In this document: positions 51,396 through 59,304 of the stretch, in pieces
How positions within the stretch are numbered: the stretch's first letter is position 1
Layout: every line of letters begins with the position of its first letter
DNA from: an uncultured Acidimicrobiales bacterium
GTDB lineage: Bacteria; Actinomycetota; Acidimicrobiia; Acidimicrobiales; SZUA-35
Direction: 5' to 3'
NCBI GenBank assembly: GCA_937922805.1
Contig: CALAJV010000011.1
Location: 124,001-188,000, forward strand
Length of the DNA: 64,000 nucleotides
Translations under genes and position numbers: made by a program
Notes under the pieces: model-generated
Told to the model about the DNA's origin: nothing
The model's database searches: none
The model's input: only the letters and a program-made list of their open reading frames with translations

Positions 51396-51418
51396 GCCCG
51401 CCGCCTTCGCTGGCGGGC
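51396..51418. repeat. GC-rich hairpin GCCCGCC/GGCGGGC
   Basis: Perfect 7-bp stem with a 9-base loop in the 276-base gap between the divergent amidohydrolase and PrpB-like genes. Could be a terminator of antisense read-through or a structured site; no T-run. Confidence 0.45.
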
Positions 51419-51513
51419 CGGGGCACCGGCGGTCGGAGGGTGCTGAAGTCCTGTGCGTAGAGGGTGTCAGCAGTGTTGGTATTCGCCGTTCGCTCGAATT
51501 CCTATAGCTCCGC

Positions 51514-51519
51514 TAGGTT
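51514..51519 (+). promoter_or_regulatory. -10 box of a leaderless promoter (PrpB-like gene)
   Basis: TAGGTT, 6 bases, then ATG at 51526. No Shine-Dalgarno sequence. Confidence 0.45.
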
Positions 51520-51525
51520 TAGGTC

Positions 51526-52416
51526 ATGGCTGATCTGCTTGCGTCGAGACCCGAACCTCTAGCCCGTTTTCGTGAACTGCTGGCCGGCCGAGATCCGGTG
51601 CTGTTGCCAGGCTGCTACGACGCTCTCGGCGCCCGACTTATCGAACAAGCAGGCTTCGATGCGGTGTATATGACAGGGTTTGGAGCGGCGGCATCGCTTC
51701 TCGGTCGACCGGATGTTGGACTACTTGGACTGGCCGAAATGGCTGACCAAGCTCGCCGCGTCGTGGCCGCTACCGACCTACCGGTGATCGCCGATGCCGA
51801 CACCGGGTATGGCAATCCACTTAACGTTATTCGAACCGTTCAAATCTATGAACAAGCGGGCGTCGCCGGTCTCCACCTTGAAGATCAAGTGATGCCAAAG
51901 CGATGTGGGCATATGGAGGGCAAGGTGGTGGTGTCGGCCGCCGAGTTCGAGGCGAAAATTGGAGCCGCCGTCGCCGCTCGACGAAACCCTGACTTCACAA
52001 TTATTGCCAGAACCGATGCTCGAGCGCCCCATGGTCTTGACCAAGCCTTGACCAGAGCGCGAGCAGCACAAGCCGCCGGTGCCGACGTGCTTTTTGTCGA
52101 AGCACTAGAAAGCCGGGAAGAACTAGAAATTGTGGCGTCGGAATTAAGCGACATCCCGCTGCTGTTTAACTGGGCCGAAGGCGGAAAGACTCCTCCGCTG
52201 ACCTTGGCCGAACTAACCGAAATGGGCTTCGCTATGGTGATCATGCCCATCTCGACCCTGCTCGTTGCCACTCAAGCAATGCAAGCGGTTTTGGCCAAGA
52301 TAAAACAAGATGGAACCCCGGTGGAAGCGGTTAAATCGATGCCAGAATTCAATCAGTTCACTGAACTTGTCGGTCTGGAAGAAGTGACCGCGCTCGAAGA
52401 TCGATTTAGCTACTAG
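51526..52416 (+). CDS. Isocitrate lyase/PEP mutase superfamily enzyme (PrpB- or oxaloacetate decarboxylase-like)
   Basis: TIM barrel with the superfamily metal site (VIADADTGYG, Asp90/Asp92; Glu119 in LHLEDQ) and the active-site loop KRCGHMEGK (125-133), which carries the catalytic Cys of C-C lyases such as 2-methylisocitrate lyase. IIARTDARAPHGLDQAL and LFVEALESREELE complete the match. 296 aa. The substrate could be methylisocitrate, dimethylmalate or oxaloacetate; context does not decide. No propionate genes lie nearby. Confidence 0.85.
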   Translation: MADLLASRPEPLARFRELLAGRDPVLLPGCYDALGARLIEQAGFDAVYMTGFGAAASLLGRPDVGLLGLAEMADQARRVVAATDLPVIADADTGYGNPLNVIRTVQIYEQAGVAGLHLEDQVMPKRCGHMEGKVVVSAAEFEAKIGAAVAARRNPDFTIIARTDARAPHGLDQALTRARAAQAAGADVLFVEALESREELEIVASELSDIPLLFNWAEGGKTPPLTLAELTEMGFAMVIMPISTLLVATQAMQAVLAKIKQDGTPVEAVKSMPEFNQFTELVGLEEVTALEDRFSY

Positions 52417-52442
52417 GTGGCGCTTAGTCCGCAGCGGTAAAG

Positions 52443-53516
52443 CTACTCAAGGGTCTGAAGTAGGCGCAGAGATTCGTCGGCTAGATTTTCGACTTGAACT
52501 CGGTACAAGTCAGTATCGACCGAGTCATCCACCATTACCCCTTTGAGGTAGCGGGCGAGAACCCCTTCGACAATGGCTCCCAACCGCCAGTTCTGAAACG
52601 CTCGGTAGTAGTTGGCGTTCGTTACCTCGAACCCGGTGTGCTGGCTGTAAGCCTCGATCAACTCTTCTCGACTCGTAAATCCGCCTTGCATAGTGGGGAA
52701 GTCGGTTGCTCCTCGAAGGCTCTCTTCTCCTGGTTGGACCCAATTGTTAAGCAAGTAGCCAACATCAGCCAAGACATCTCCGAGCGTGCACAACTCCCAG
52801 TCCAACACCGCTGCAACTTGGCCAGTCGTAGCGTTGGTCAACATGTTGCCCAACCGGTAGTCGCCGTGAACAACGCCGGTATATCGCTGTTCCGGCTTGG
52901 CCGCTAACAGAGATTCGTAGGCTTGGTCCATCGCAGGAAGGTCACGAGTTTTGGAATCTTCCCATTGCCGCTTCCAACGCTTGAGTTGGCGGTCGATGTA
53001 GCCTTCTTTTCGAGCTAGGTCTCCGAGGCCGATTTGGTCAGGGTCGGCGAGATGGAGATCGCCCAAGCTGGTAACGACCGACGCGCTTAGCGTTTGCCGA
53101 AGACTATGGTCAGGTAGTTCGGCCTTAGCGATTTCGGCGTCGTGAAGGACGGTCCCGTCCACATAGTCCATCACGTAGAAGGAAGATCCGTTCACCTCAG
53201 GGTCTTCGCAAAGGCCCAAACATTTGGGTACCGGAACTGAGGTGTTGCCGACCGCTGAAATGATCTTGTGCTCGCGCCCCATATCGTGGGCGGTGGCTAA
53301 CACCGCCCCCAGAGGTGGCCGACGCAGGACGAATCGGTTGTCGTTAGCGTCGGTCACCTTAAAGGTGAGATTTGAGTGGCCACCCGTTATCAGCTCGAAT
53401 GAAAAAGGCCCACTTGCCGATTCGATTTCGGCAGTTAGCCATTCGCTTACCGGCGTCACATCGATAGATCGTGTTACTGGGTCGCTCGGTTGTTCTTCGC
53501 CGCTCGCTGGTGCCAT
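52443..53516 (-). CDS. ACAD10/11-type phosphotransferase (APH fold)
   Basis: Kinase-like APH family protein: FSFELITGGHSNLTFKVTD (glycine loop), RRPPLGAVLATAHDMGREHKI, VVHGDYRLGNML (catalytic HGDxxxxN) and AAVLDWELCTLGDVLADVGYLL (metal DWE). This subgroup is homologous to the N-terminal domain of acyl-CoA dehydrogenases 10/11, which phosphorylate 4-hydroxyacyl-CoAs for beta-oxidation. ATG 53516 starts the recognisable protein; the frame to 53555 adds 13 residues. 357 aa. Convergent with the PrpB-like gene. Confidence 0.85.
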   Translation of the reverse strand: MAPASGEEQPSDPVTRSIDVTPVSEWLTAEIESASGPFSFELITGGHSNLTFKVTDANDNRFVLRRPPLGAVLATAHDMGREHKIISAVGNTSVPVPKCLGLCEDPEVNGSSFYVMDYVDGTVLHDAEIAKAELPDHSLRQTLSASVVTSLGDLHLADPDQIGLGDLARKEGYIDRQLKRWKRQWEDSKTRDLPAMDQAYESLLAAKPEQRYTGVVHGDYRLGNMLTNATTGQVAAVLDWELCTLGDVLADVGYLLNNWVQPGEESLRGATDFPTMQGGFTSREELIEAYSQHTGFEVTNANYYRAFQNWRLGAIVEGVLARYLKGVMVDDSVDTDLYRVQVENLADESLRLLQTLE

Positions 53517-53671
53517 GCATACTAGATAGCCGAGATTCGCCAAATTGCCAAACACAAACCCCGAATGATTCCAAGCTGGACAGGCCGGGGCCGTGATGGG
53601 CCAGTGCTGGCCAGAGCCTGTAGTGTGGCTCTATCAGAGAAGCTGCCGAGCACCGGCCAAAGAGGCATGGA

Positions 53672-55207
53672 ATGCCTAAATTGGTATTCGCAACACGAGT
53701 TCTTTTGGTATGCGCTATTTCGGTCGTCGTTGCCAGCTGTTCTGGAGGTCTCGACGGTGGCGGGTTCTCCGATCCTGCCAGTACTGACACGACAAGCGTC
53801 GATGGTGAGGACGCCGATGATGGTGATGCCGCTGATTCGTCAGACGCCAGCCCTGGTGGCGACGGTTCCGAACCGGGTGACGAGCTAGATGGAGACGCTG
53901 ATCAGCCCACGCTGACTGAGGAAGAGTTGCTCGGCCAGCTTGGCCAGTTGCAAGGCCAGTTGGCCATTGGGAATGGCCCACAAGTGGCGGTGGCCCGACC
54001 CGATGGGCTTACATTGACTGAGTTAGACGGATCGGAAATGACGTTGGCCGCCCAACCCACTTGGTCACGAGATGGGTCTAGCTTGGCTTGGAGCTCAGCG
54101 TCAGCTGACCGTCAGGTTGTTGCGGTGCAAACGTTCGACGACGAAGGCCTTCCAACCCAGGAGCGGGTGGAAAGTAACGCAAGTGGTCCGGCGGTCTACT
54201 ACTTGCAGTGGAACCACGATGACACCCAGCTGGCCTATTTGCGTAGCGGTCGTCGGGGCCGACAGGTCGAGTTTGGAACCGTCGAGCCAGGCCAGCCCGT
54301 CAAGCAAGTAGATGTTGGCGCACCCTTTTTCATTTCTTGGTCGCCGTCGGAATCTGAACTGGCCGCCAACATCAATCAGAACTCGTTGGCCTTAATCGGC
54401 GAGACGGCCGGGTCAGGGGCGCGCCAGGATCTGGTTGAGATTGATGGGCAGTTCAGCGCTCCCGCTTGGATTGATGAATCAACGGTACTGGCAGTGCTTG
54501 ACGGGTGGTTCGTGGCTATCAACGTGCAAGATCGTTCCGTTGATCGGCTTCTTGATGTTGGTGGTGCGGCCCGGTTCGTCCTTAGCCCTGACCGAGCGAG
54601 CTTCGCCTTCCAATCTCTTGAAGCCCGTCAAGGAGGGATACGTCAGGCCTCGTATCAGCCCTCGTATCAGCCCTCGTATCAGGCAAAGTCCCAACTGCAA
54701 AGCGAAGACGGTGAAGCTGAAGAGGGCGAGCGAGAGGCGCCAATTGGTCTGATTGTGGTTGATATTGCCACCGGCTCTCAACAGGTGGTCACCACGGACA
54801 CCGTATTGAGTTGGGAGTGGAGTCCTGATAGCCAGAAAGTTGCTTGGTTGTCGACCGATCGAGTTTCGTCTCAACCGGTGGCCCAGTGGCATTTTTGGTC
54901 CCGTAGCCCCTCCGAGGTCATCGTCGGGGAGACCCCGCCTTTGCGGCTACCTCGGAAAGTAACAGCGGGCTACCTTCCGTTCTTTGCCCAATACACCCAA
55001 AGTGTTACTCGATGGGGTCCAGACTCTTCAGCGTTTGCGTTCGAGGGCGTCATCGAAGGCAGGAGCGGGATTTGGATGCAACTTGTCGGGGAGCCAGCAA
55101 CGTCAGCTCCGGCCGCTCCACAACTCGTCGCATCGGGAGACTTCGTAACGTGGGGCTACGGTCCAACCCCAGAACCAGTGCCCGCCGGTGGGCCTTCTCC
55201 CTCGTAG
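53672..55207 (+). CDS. Propeller lipoprotein with acidic linker
   Basis: Signal VFATRVLLVCAISVVVASC (lipobox VASC), an Asp/Ser/Gly-rich acidic linker (about 25-85), then a TolB/WD40-like beta-propeller (about 100-500) with recurring WSRDGSSLAWSS, WNHDDTQLAYL, WSPSESELAAN, WSPDSQKVAWLS strands. Residues about 326-337 are a tiny AYQ/SYQ repeat. A Pro-rich end follows. Function unknown; possibly an envelope sensor or scaffold. AGAGG precedes ATG 53672. Ends 17 bases from the convergent lytic transglycosylase. Confidence 0.7.
   Translation: MPKLVFATRVLLVCAISVVVASCSGGLDGGGFSDPASTDTTSVDGEDADDGDAADSSDASPGGDGSEPGDELDGDADQPTLTEEELLGQLGQLQGQLAIGNGPQVAVARPDGLTLTELDGSEMTLAAQPTWSRDGSSLAWSSASADRQVVAVQTFDDEGLPTQERVESNASGPAVYYLQWNHDDTQLAYLRSGRRGRQVEFGTVEPGQPVKQVDVGAPFFISWSPSESELAANINQNSLALIGETAGSGARQDLVEIDGQFSAPAWIDESTVLAVLDGWFVAINVQDRSVDRLLDVGGAARFVLSPDRASFAFQSLEARQGGIRQASYQPSYQPSYQAKSQLQSEDGEAEEGEREAPIGLIVVDIATGSQQVVTTDTVLSWEWSPDSQKVAWLSTDRVSSQPVAQWHFWSRSPSEVIVGETPPLRLPRKVTAGYLPFFAQYTQSVTRWGPDSSAFAFEGVIEGRSGIWMQLVGEPATSAPAAPQLVASGDFVTWGYGPTPEPVPAGGPSPS
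54647..54682. repeat. Three 12-bp tandem repeats
   Basis: GCCTCGTATCAG once and CCCTCGTATCAG twice, encoding ASYQ-PSYQ-PSYQ in the propeller lipoprotein. Confidence 0.9.
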
Positions 55208-55224
55208 CTCGGTCTTGGCCGACG

Positions 55225-56268
55225 CTACTCTCCGAAGAGGGCGTCCGGATTTTCCGCAACCCACTCCTCGGCATCGACCGGCTCAGGCTCGTAATACCCA
55301 ATTGGAATTTCGACGAGTCCAGCCGATGATCGAAAATAGATTTCCCAACCGTGGTAACCCCAGTAGGCCCGCTCATCGCTCATCAATACTTCGGCATAAG
55401 CGGTTACGGCGTTTACGTAGTAACCCGAATTGTTGTATCCCCGAATCGCTTTCGGCATGTTGTCTGGGCCACCGCGGTCGACCAGATACTGGGCGGCGCC
55501 CATAATGGCATCAGCAGGCACCGTCGGATCGCCCTCGCAGCATTCAGCCCAGGTGGTTGGTAGAAACTGCATCGGGCCAACCGCTCCGGCGGTTGAAATG
55601 CCACGAATACGACCCATCCTGGTTTCCACTAGGTTGATGGCGGCCATGAACTCCCACGACACGCCGGTGGCTTCTTCAGCTCGCTTATATAGTGCAACGA
55701 GTTCTTGCGGGGGTAGCGGTTCGACCACTTCCCAGGCCGGCATTGTTTCGCTCAGCTCCTCGCTATTGGCCAGCATGGTGAGATTTTCCCGAGCTTCCCA
55801 ATTCAGTCCAACCGAGATGGCAACGTCATCGTCGACCGAGGCGAGCACCTCATCTTTCCAGGCCGAGTTGATCGCCAACGTTCGGTACAGCCGTTGTTGT
55901 CGACGGCCCCATGCTCGGGCCTCATCGTCTGACAGCGACTGTTGTCGCACTGTTCGTTCTGCCTCGGTTAGAGCCGCGGCAAGTCCAGCTGCCGTTGTGG
56001 GGAGTGGCAGTTGGTCGACGCCTTGATCCGGCGTTCCCTCCGCCTCCGAGCTTGTCGAATTGGGTTCGACGCCACTGATCACATCTTCGGAGACCGGGTC
56101 GCTCGTCGACGGAACAGCCTCCGCAGTTGACCCAGTCGACGCAAGGTTAGTGGCGACTGATGTTGGTGAGAGCTCAGTGTCGGGTCCTAACGTTTTGGCC
56201 CCACAACTAGAAGCGGCGAGCGTAACGGCTAAGACGATGGCTATCAGTAAGCGGGGATGTGAAATCAT
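55225..56268 (-). CDS. Lytic transglycosylase (SLT/GH23-like) lipoprotein
   Basis: Signal PRLLIAIVLAVTLAASSC (lipobox ASSC), a Ser/Thr-rich linker with a helical part (about 95-180), and a C-terminal lysozyme-like domain: VSWEFMAAINLVETRMGRIRGISTAGAVGPMQFLPTTWAECC, with the catalytic Glu in NLVETRMG and the GPMQF motif, then KAIRGYNNSGYYVNAV. Such enzymes cleave peptidoglycan glycan strands. 347 aa. On the outer face of the membrane or in the wall. It stands after a DUF4214/HTTM gene group on the same strand. Confidence 0.88.
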   Translation of the reverse strand: MISHPRLLIAIVLAVTLAASSCGAKTLGPDTELSPTSVATNLASTGSTAEAVPSTSDPVSEDVISGVEPNSTSSEAEGTPDQGVDQLPLPTTAAGLAAALTEAERTVRQQSLSDDEARAWGRRQQRLYRTLAINSAWKDEVLASVDDDVAISVGLNWEARENLTMLANSEELSETMPAWEVVEPLPPQELVALYKRAEEATGVSWEFMAAINLVETRMGRIRGISTAGAVGPMQFLPTTWAECCEGDPTVPADAIMGAAQYLVDRGGPDNMPKAIRGYNNSGYYVNAVTAYAEVLMSDERAYWGYHGWEIYFRSSAGLVEIPIGYYEPEPVDAEEWVAENPDALFGE

Positions 56269-56352
56269 GATTAGAACTCGTTGAATCAGTACGTTTGACG
56301 GGATGGTTTAGCTGGTCATGGCCTTCACGGCCTCCAACTTTGCTACAGAGAG

Positions 56353-57201
56353 CTACTTGGAAATTTGCCAGCCCAGTCGGCTTTCGCCGATAGATTCTGG
56401 ATAGAAAACGACGATCCAACTGGTGTCGTTCTCGACGACGACATCAATACTCGATCCGTAGGATCCATCACCAGAGAAGCTGCCGTCCCACCGGTATGTT
56501 GTCATTAGGCCAGGCAGAGTTCCTTCGGCCAGGGCAACGTTTCGGGCTCCGTTGTCTAACGTATACACACCGAAGTTTGCGTCGGCTGAGTTGTCATTAC
56601 GAAACATGTAGTCGGCGTGAAGAGTTTCGCCGGTCAGCGGGGCGGTAACTAGACCGTTAAGCGAACCGTCACCGCAATACCAATGTGTCCCGCTCGGGTA
56701 CCACCGTAGGTAGCCAGCGAGTGGAGCGGTAGTTCCAGTGCGGCGCACAAAACTCTCCGATTCGGTCAGTGCCAACATGAAGGCACCTCGTGAATAGCCG
56801 GTGGCCAGCGTTGCGGCCCAGGTGGTTCGCTCTGTGTCAGTTGGATCTTTCTGTAAGACGTTGCGGAAGGCCAAGGTAATAAAGCGTTCGTTACTTACAT
56901 CGCCGTATCGGCTCTCAAAGTCGGCTGATGCTGCCAGTTCGTCACCGATTTGGGCAATGCTGGCGGCACCTGTTTGATACTGAGCGGTCAGATCCTTAAA
57001 CGTGTCGGAATCGGGAGCTCGCAGGAAGAACCCTTGATAGAGCCGAATTATTGAGTCAGTCATCTCGGGACACGAGGTACCAGGAGAAATTTGTGTGATC
57101 TGGCCGGCGACGCCTGGCGGTTCGATCAGTAAGAGTGAACTAACAATGGCTAAACAAATCGCCACCCGCCGAATAACCATACTGAAACGGTAGTCGAACA
57201 T
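56353..57201 (-). CDS. Secreted DUF4214-domain protein
   Basis: Signal peptide (VIRRVAICLAIVSSLLLIEPPGVAG), then a DUF4214 domain (IIRLYQGFFLRAPDSDTFKDL, ASADFESRYGDVSNERFITLAFRNVLQKDPTDTE, GAFMLALTESESF), a repeat type found in surface-layer and adhesin proteins, and a C-terminal beta-rich domain (WYCGDGSLNGLV to WIVVFYPES). ATG 57201 is used; the longer frame to 57468 overlaps the HTTM coding sequence. The 38-base gap to the HTTM gene suggests co-transcription. Confidence 0.75.
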   Translation of the reverse strand: MFDYRFSMVIRRVAICLAIVSSLLLIEPPGVAGQITQISPGTSCPEMTDSIIRLYQGFFLRAPDSDTFKDLTAQYQTGAASIAQIGDELAASADFESRYGDVSNERFITLAFRNVLQKDPTDTERTTWAATLATGYSRGAFMLALTESESFVRRTGTTAPLAGYLRWYPSGTHWYCGDGSLNGLVTAPLTGETLHADYMFRNDNSADANFGVYTLDNGARNVALAEGTLPGLMTTYRWDGSFSGDGSYGSSIDVVVENDTSWIVVFYPESIGESRLGWQISK

Positions 57202-57239
57202 TGGTCTGCTTACTCGGCCCCTACCGTAAACGACGGGGT

Positions 57240-58541
57240 TTACGATCTCATCTGCTGAATCCGGCCCAAAATGGCGTTTACGTTTTCTCGGAAGGTCGGA
57301 CTGAGAAATGGAATGTATCCAATAACCATGACCCAGCTGAACAAGCCAATGCTGATTGACCAGGCGATCATGAGATGGAAAATTACACCGGCGGCCACCG
57401 CAAAAGGACGGAGCCTCCGGTTCCACAGCATGATCGGCAGCAGGGCCTCCAGAAGCAGGGTGGCCCAAGTGAACAGGTTTCCTAACAAGAAGTTTGATTC
57501 GAGAAAATCTGGCACGTAGAAACGTTCCATCGATTCAAGCCTGAACAATGTCATGGTGGCTGTACCGTTTCGCCACATGTCGCCCGGAATCTTCGCCAAG
57601 AAGGTGACGACGTAGATGATCGTCATCTGGATCTGGATCAGACGGAAAAGCCAGTTGCGCCCTTCTGGCAGTGCCACGTTCAGCTTCGATGCTTTCGTTA
57701 TCGACGTATCAAGAACGTACGACGGTGTGAGCAAGCAAAAGAAGCCGAAGAAAAGAGTGAACGTCCGAAGAACTTCGTCGCCAGCGTTCCAAAGCAATCG
57801 GTTTTCGCCCATGAACGAGGCGACCAGAACTGCCAGGACAGGGCCAGCGATCTTGACATACCGGCCCCAAACCATCAGGGCCGAGGCGACCAGGCCAACA
57901 ATGAGTCCGATCCACAGAAAAATGTCAGCCTTTAACCATCGGAAGATGCCGATTCTCGAGGTTTGATAGAAGGGTACTGGGTCGAGTCCGTTGCTTCCGA
58001 AGAAGGTTGTTAGGTCTGGGATGAACGTCGCCAGCCATACAAAGGCGGTTATGCCAAGACCGGTCCGAAGCAGCGAAAAGTTGAACGAAGATTCGATTGG
58101 CCCGAACCAGAACTGGTTCCAGGATCGAGAGGCTCGGCTAGCCAAGCCAGTCAGGCCGACTTGTTCTACGTCGGGCTCAACTGTGCGTCCCTGATGTTGG
58201 TCGCTACTGCGCTGGCTAGGGCTACCCAACGGGCCGAGCTCATCTTCGTCACGCTGTACCTCGTCGACCAAATAGTCGGCCTCAGCGGTTGATGGTTCGG
58301 CGTCAGGTCTCGAAGGTTTTGGTGGTCGACTTCCGACCGTCGTTCGTTCCGGGACGGGCGCTCGGTTCTCTACCGGAGGCGGAGCAGTCTTAGCTCGCTC
58401 AGATCTTGGGAGCGGCGCTTGGCTTGGGTTAGCGGCCGCCGGCTGGTTAGGTTCTGGTCGAACGTTTGGCTCTTGCCCACGGTTCGGAGATGACTGACCG
58501 TCATCAGGTGCGGTGTTGAACGGGTCTCGAGATTCAGTCAT
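57240..58541 (-). CDS. HTTM-domain membrane protein (vitamin K-dependent carboxylase-like)
   Basis: A ~135-residue Pro/Asp/Glu-rich cytosolic N-terminus, then a membrane domain with about 7-8 helices typical of HTTM proteins (LLRTGLGITAFVWLATF, FRWLKADIFLWIGLIVGL, WNAGDEVLRTFTLFFGFFCLL, RLIQIQMTIIYVVTFLAKIPGDMWRNGTA, HLMIAWSISIGLFSWVM). HTTM is homologous to the membrane part of gamma-glutamyl carboxylase; bacterial members have unproven roles. The ATG overlaps the stop of the partner gene (TAATG). Confidence 0.82.
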   Translation of the reverse strand: MTESRDPFNTAPDDGQSSPNRGQEPNVRPEPNQPAAANPSQAPLPRSERAKTAPPPVENRAPVPERTTVGSRPPKPSRPDAEPSTAEADYLVDEVQRDEDELGPLGSPSQRSSDQHQGRTVEPDVEQVGLTGLASRASRSWNQFWFGPIESSFNFSLLRTGLGITAFVWLATFIPDLTTFFGSNGLDPVPFYQTSRIGIFRWLKADIFLWIGLIVGLVASALMVWGRYVKIAGPVLAVLVASFMGENRLLWNAGDEVLRTFTLFFGFFCLLTPSYVLDTSITKASKLNVALPEGRNWLFRLIQIQMTIIYVVTFLAKIPGDMWRNGTATMTLFRLESMERFYVPDFLESNFLLGNLFTWATLLLEALLPIMLWNRRLRPFAVAAGVIFHLMIAWSISIGLFSWVMVIGYIPFLSPTFRENVNAILGRIQQMRS

Positions 58542-59110
58542 TATGGTTGATCACTCTCGCCCAGAACTCGACCGGTCTCGTTGGCGGTATCCCACTCGTA
58601 GAAGTGGTAGACGAAATATTCCCGACTGTCGTTGTCTTCGCTAGGAGGAGGAACGTCTGACCAGGTGCGAACCAGGCGTACCCGAACCACCGGGTTTAGC
58701 GTCGAGGTGTTCTTGGCCGCAACGAAGCGAGCGGAGGCTTCCCAATACTGGTCGTTGTCATCGAGCCTTACTCGCGTCTCCCATTTTCGCCACCGTTCGT
58801 GACGTGGGCTATTGACCCGGTTCATTCCTTCGGTCGGCCACCAACGTTCTGAGTTTCCGTCGGCAGTATAGGAGATGGCGAACGTATGAGCTTCGACCGA
58901 CAATGGGTTCGGTGAGAAGAGGGCCCAACCCTGATGGAATCCAGTAGTGACTCGGATCGGGTCGGCGACCGGAGAGATAAGGGCCGAGGTCCGAGACGTC
59001 GGCAGGGCATCAGCCACCGCGACGAACAAAAACATCAGGATGAAAATCGTCGCCAACGATTTCTGCCCGTTCCCGATGGGGTCGCCGCCCCCGCTATTTC
59101 CGCCGTCCAC
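58541..59110 (-). CDS. Single-pass exported partner of the HTTM protein
   Basis: 189 residues with one membrane helix (LATIFILMFLFVAVADALP) and an exported domain containing FHQGWALFSPNPLSVEAHTFAIS and RWRKWETRVRLDDNDQYWEASARF. Proteins with the WxLFSPNP motif next to HTTM genes are a recurring pair in actinobacteria, by recollection. GTG start at 59110 with a -10 box TATACT 7 bases upstream. Function unknown. Confidence 0.75.
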   Translation of the reverse strand: MDGGNSGGGDPIGNGQKSLATIFILMFLFVAVADALPTSRTSALISPVADPIRVTTGFHQGWALFSPNPLSVEAHTFAISYTADGNSERWWPTEGMNRVNSPRHERWRKWETRVRLDDNDQYWEASARFVAAKNTSTLNPVVRVRLVRTWSDVPPPSEDNDSREYFVYHFYEWDTANETGRVLGESDQP

Positions 59111-59117
59111 CGACCAA

Positions 59118-59123
59118 AGTATA
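59118..59123 (-). promoter_or_regulatory. -10 box of a leaderless promoter (HTTM operon)
   Basis: TATACT on the minus strand, 7 bases before the GTG at 59110. It would drive the three-gene HTTM/DUF4214 unit. Confidence 0.5.
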
Positions 59124-59304
59124 GCGCAATATTATGAGGCAATTTGTGCCGCCTCTGTTCGAGCTTGACAGCAAAAGGGCTACTGCGGTGGTCGATTAGG
59201 AGCATTCGCCTACTGATCGACAACAAGCTAACTGAAACATGCTGAATCGTGATGCACCCCTGTGAAAACCCGAACGTCTGCTAGGCGCGCTAATTTCTAT
59301 ACGA

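Noticed and set aside
57202..57468. N-terminal extension of the DUF4214 protein
   Set aside because: It overlaps the end of the HTTM gene in another frame and precedes a clear signal peptide.
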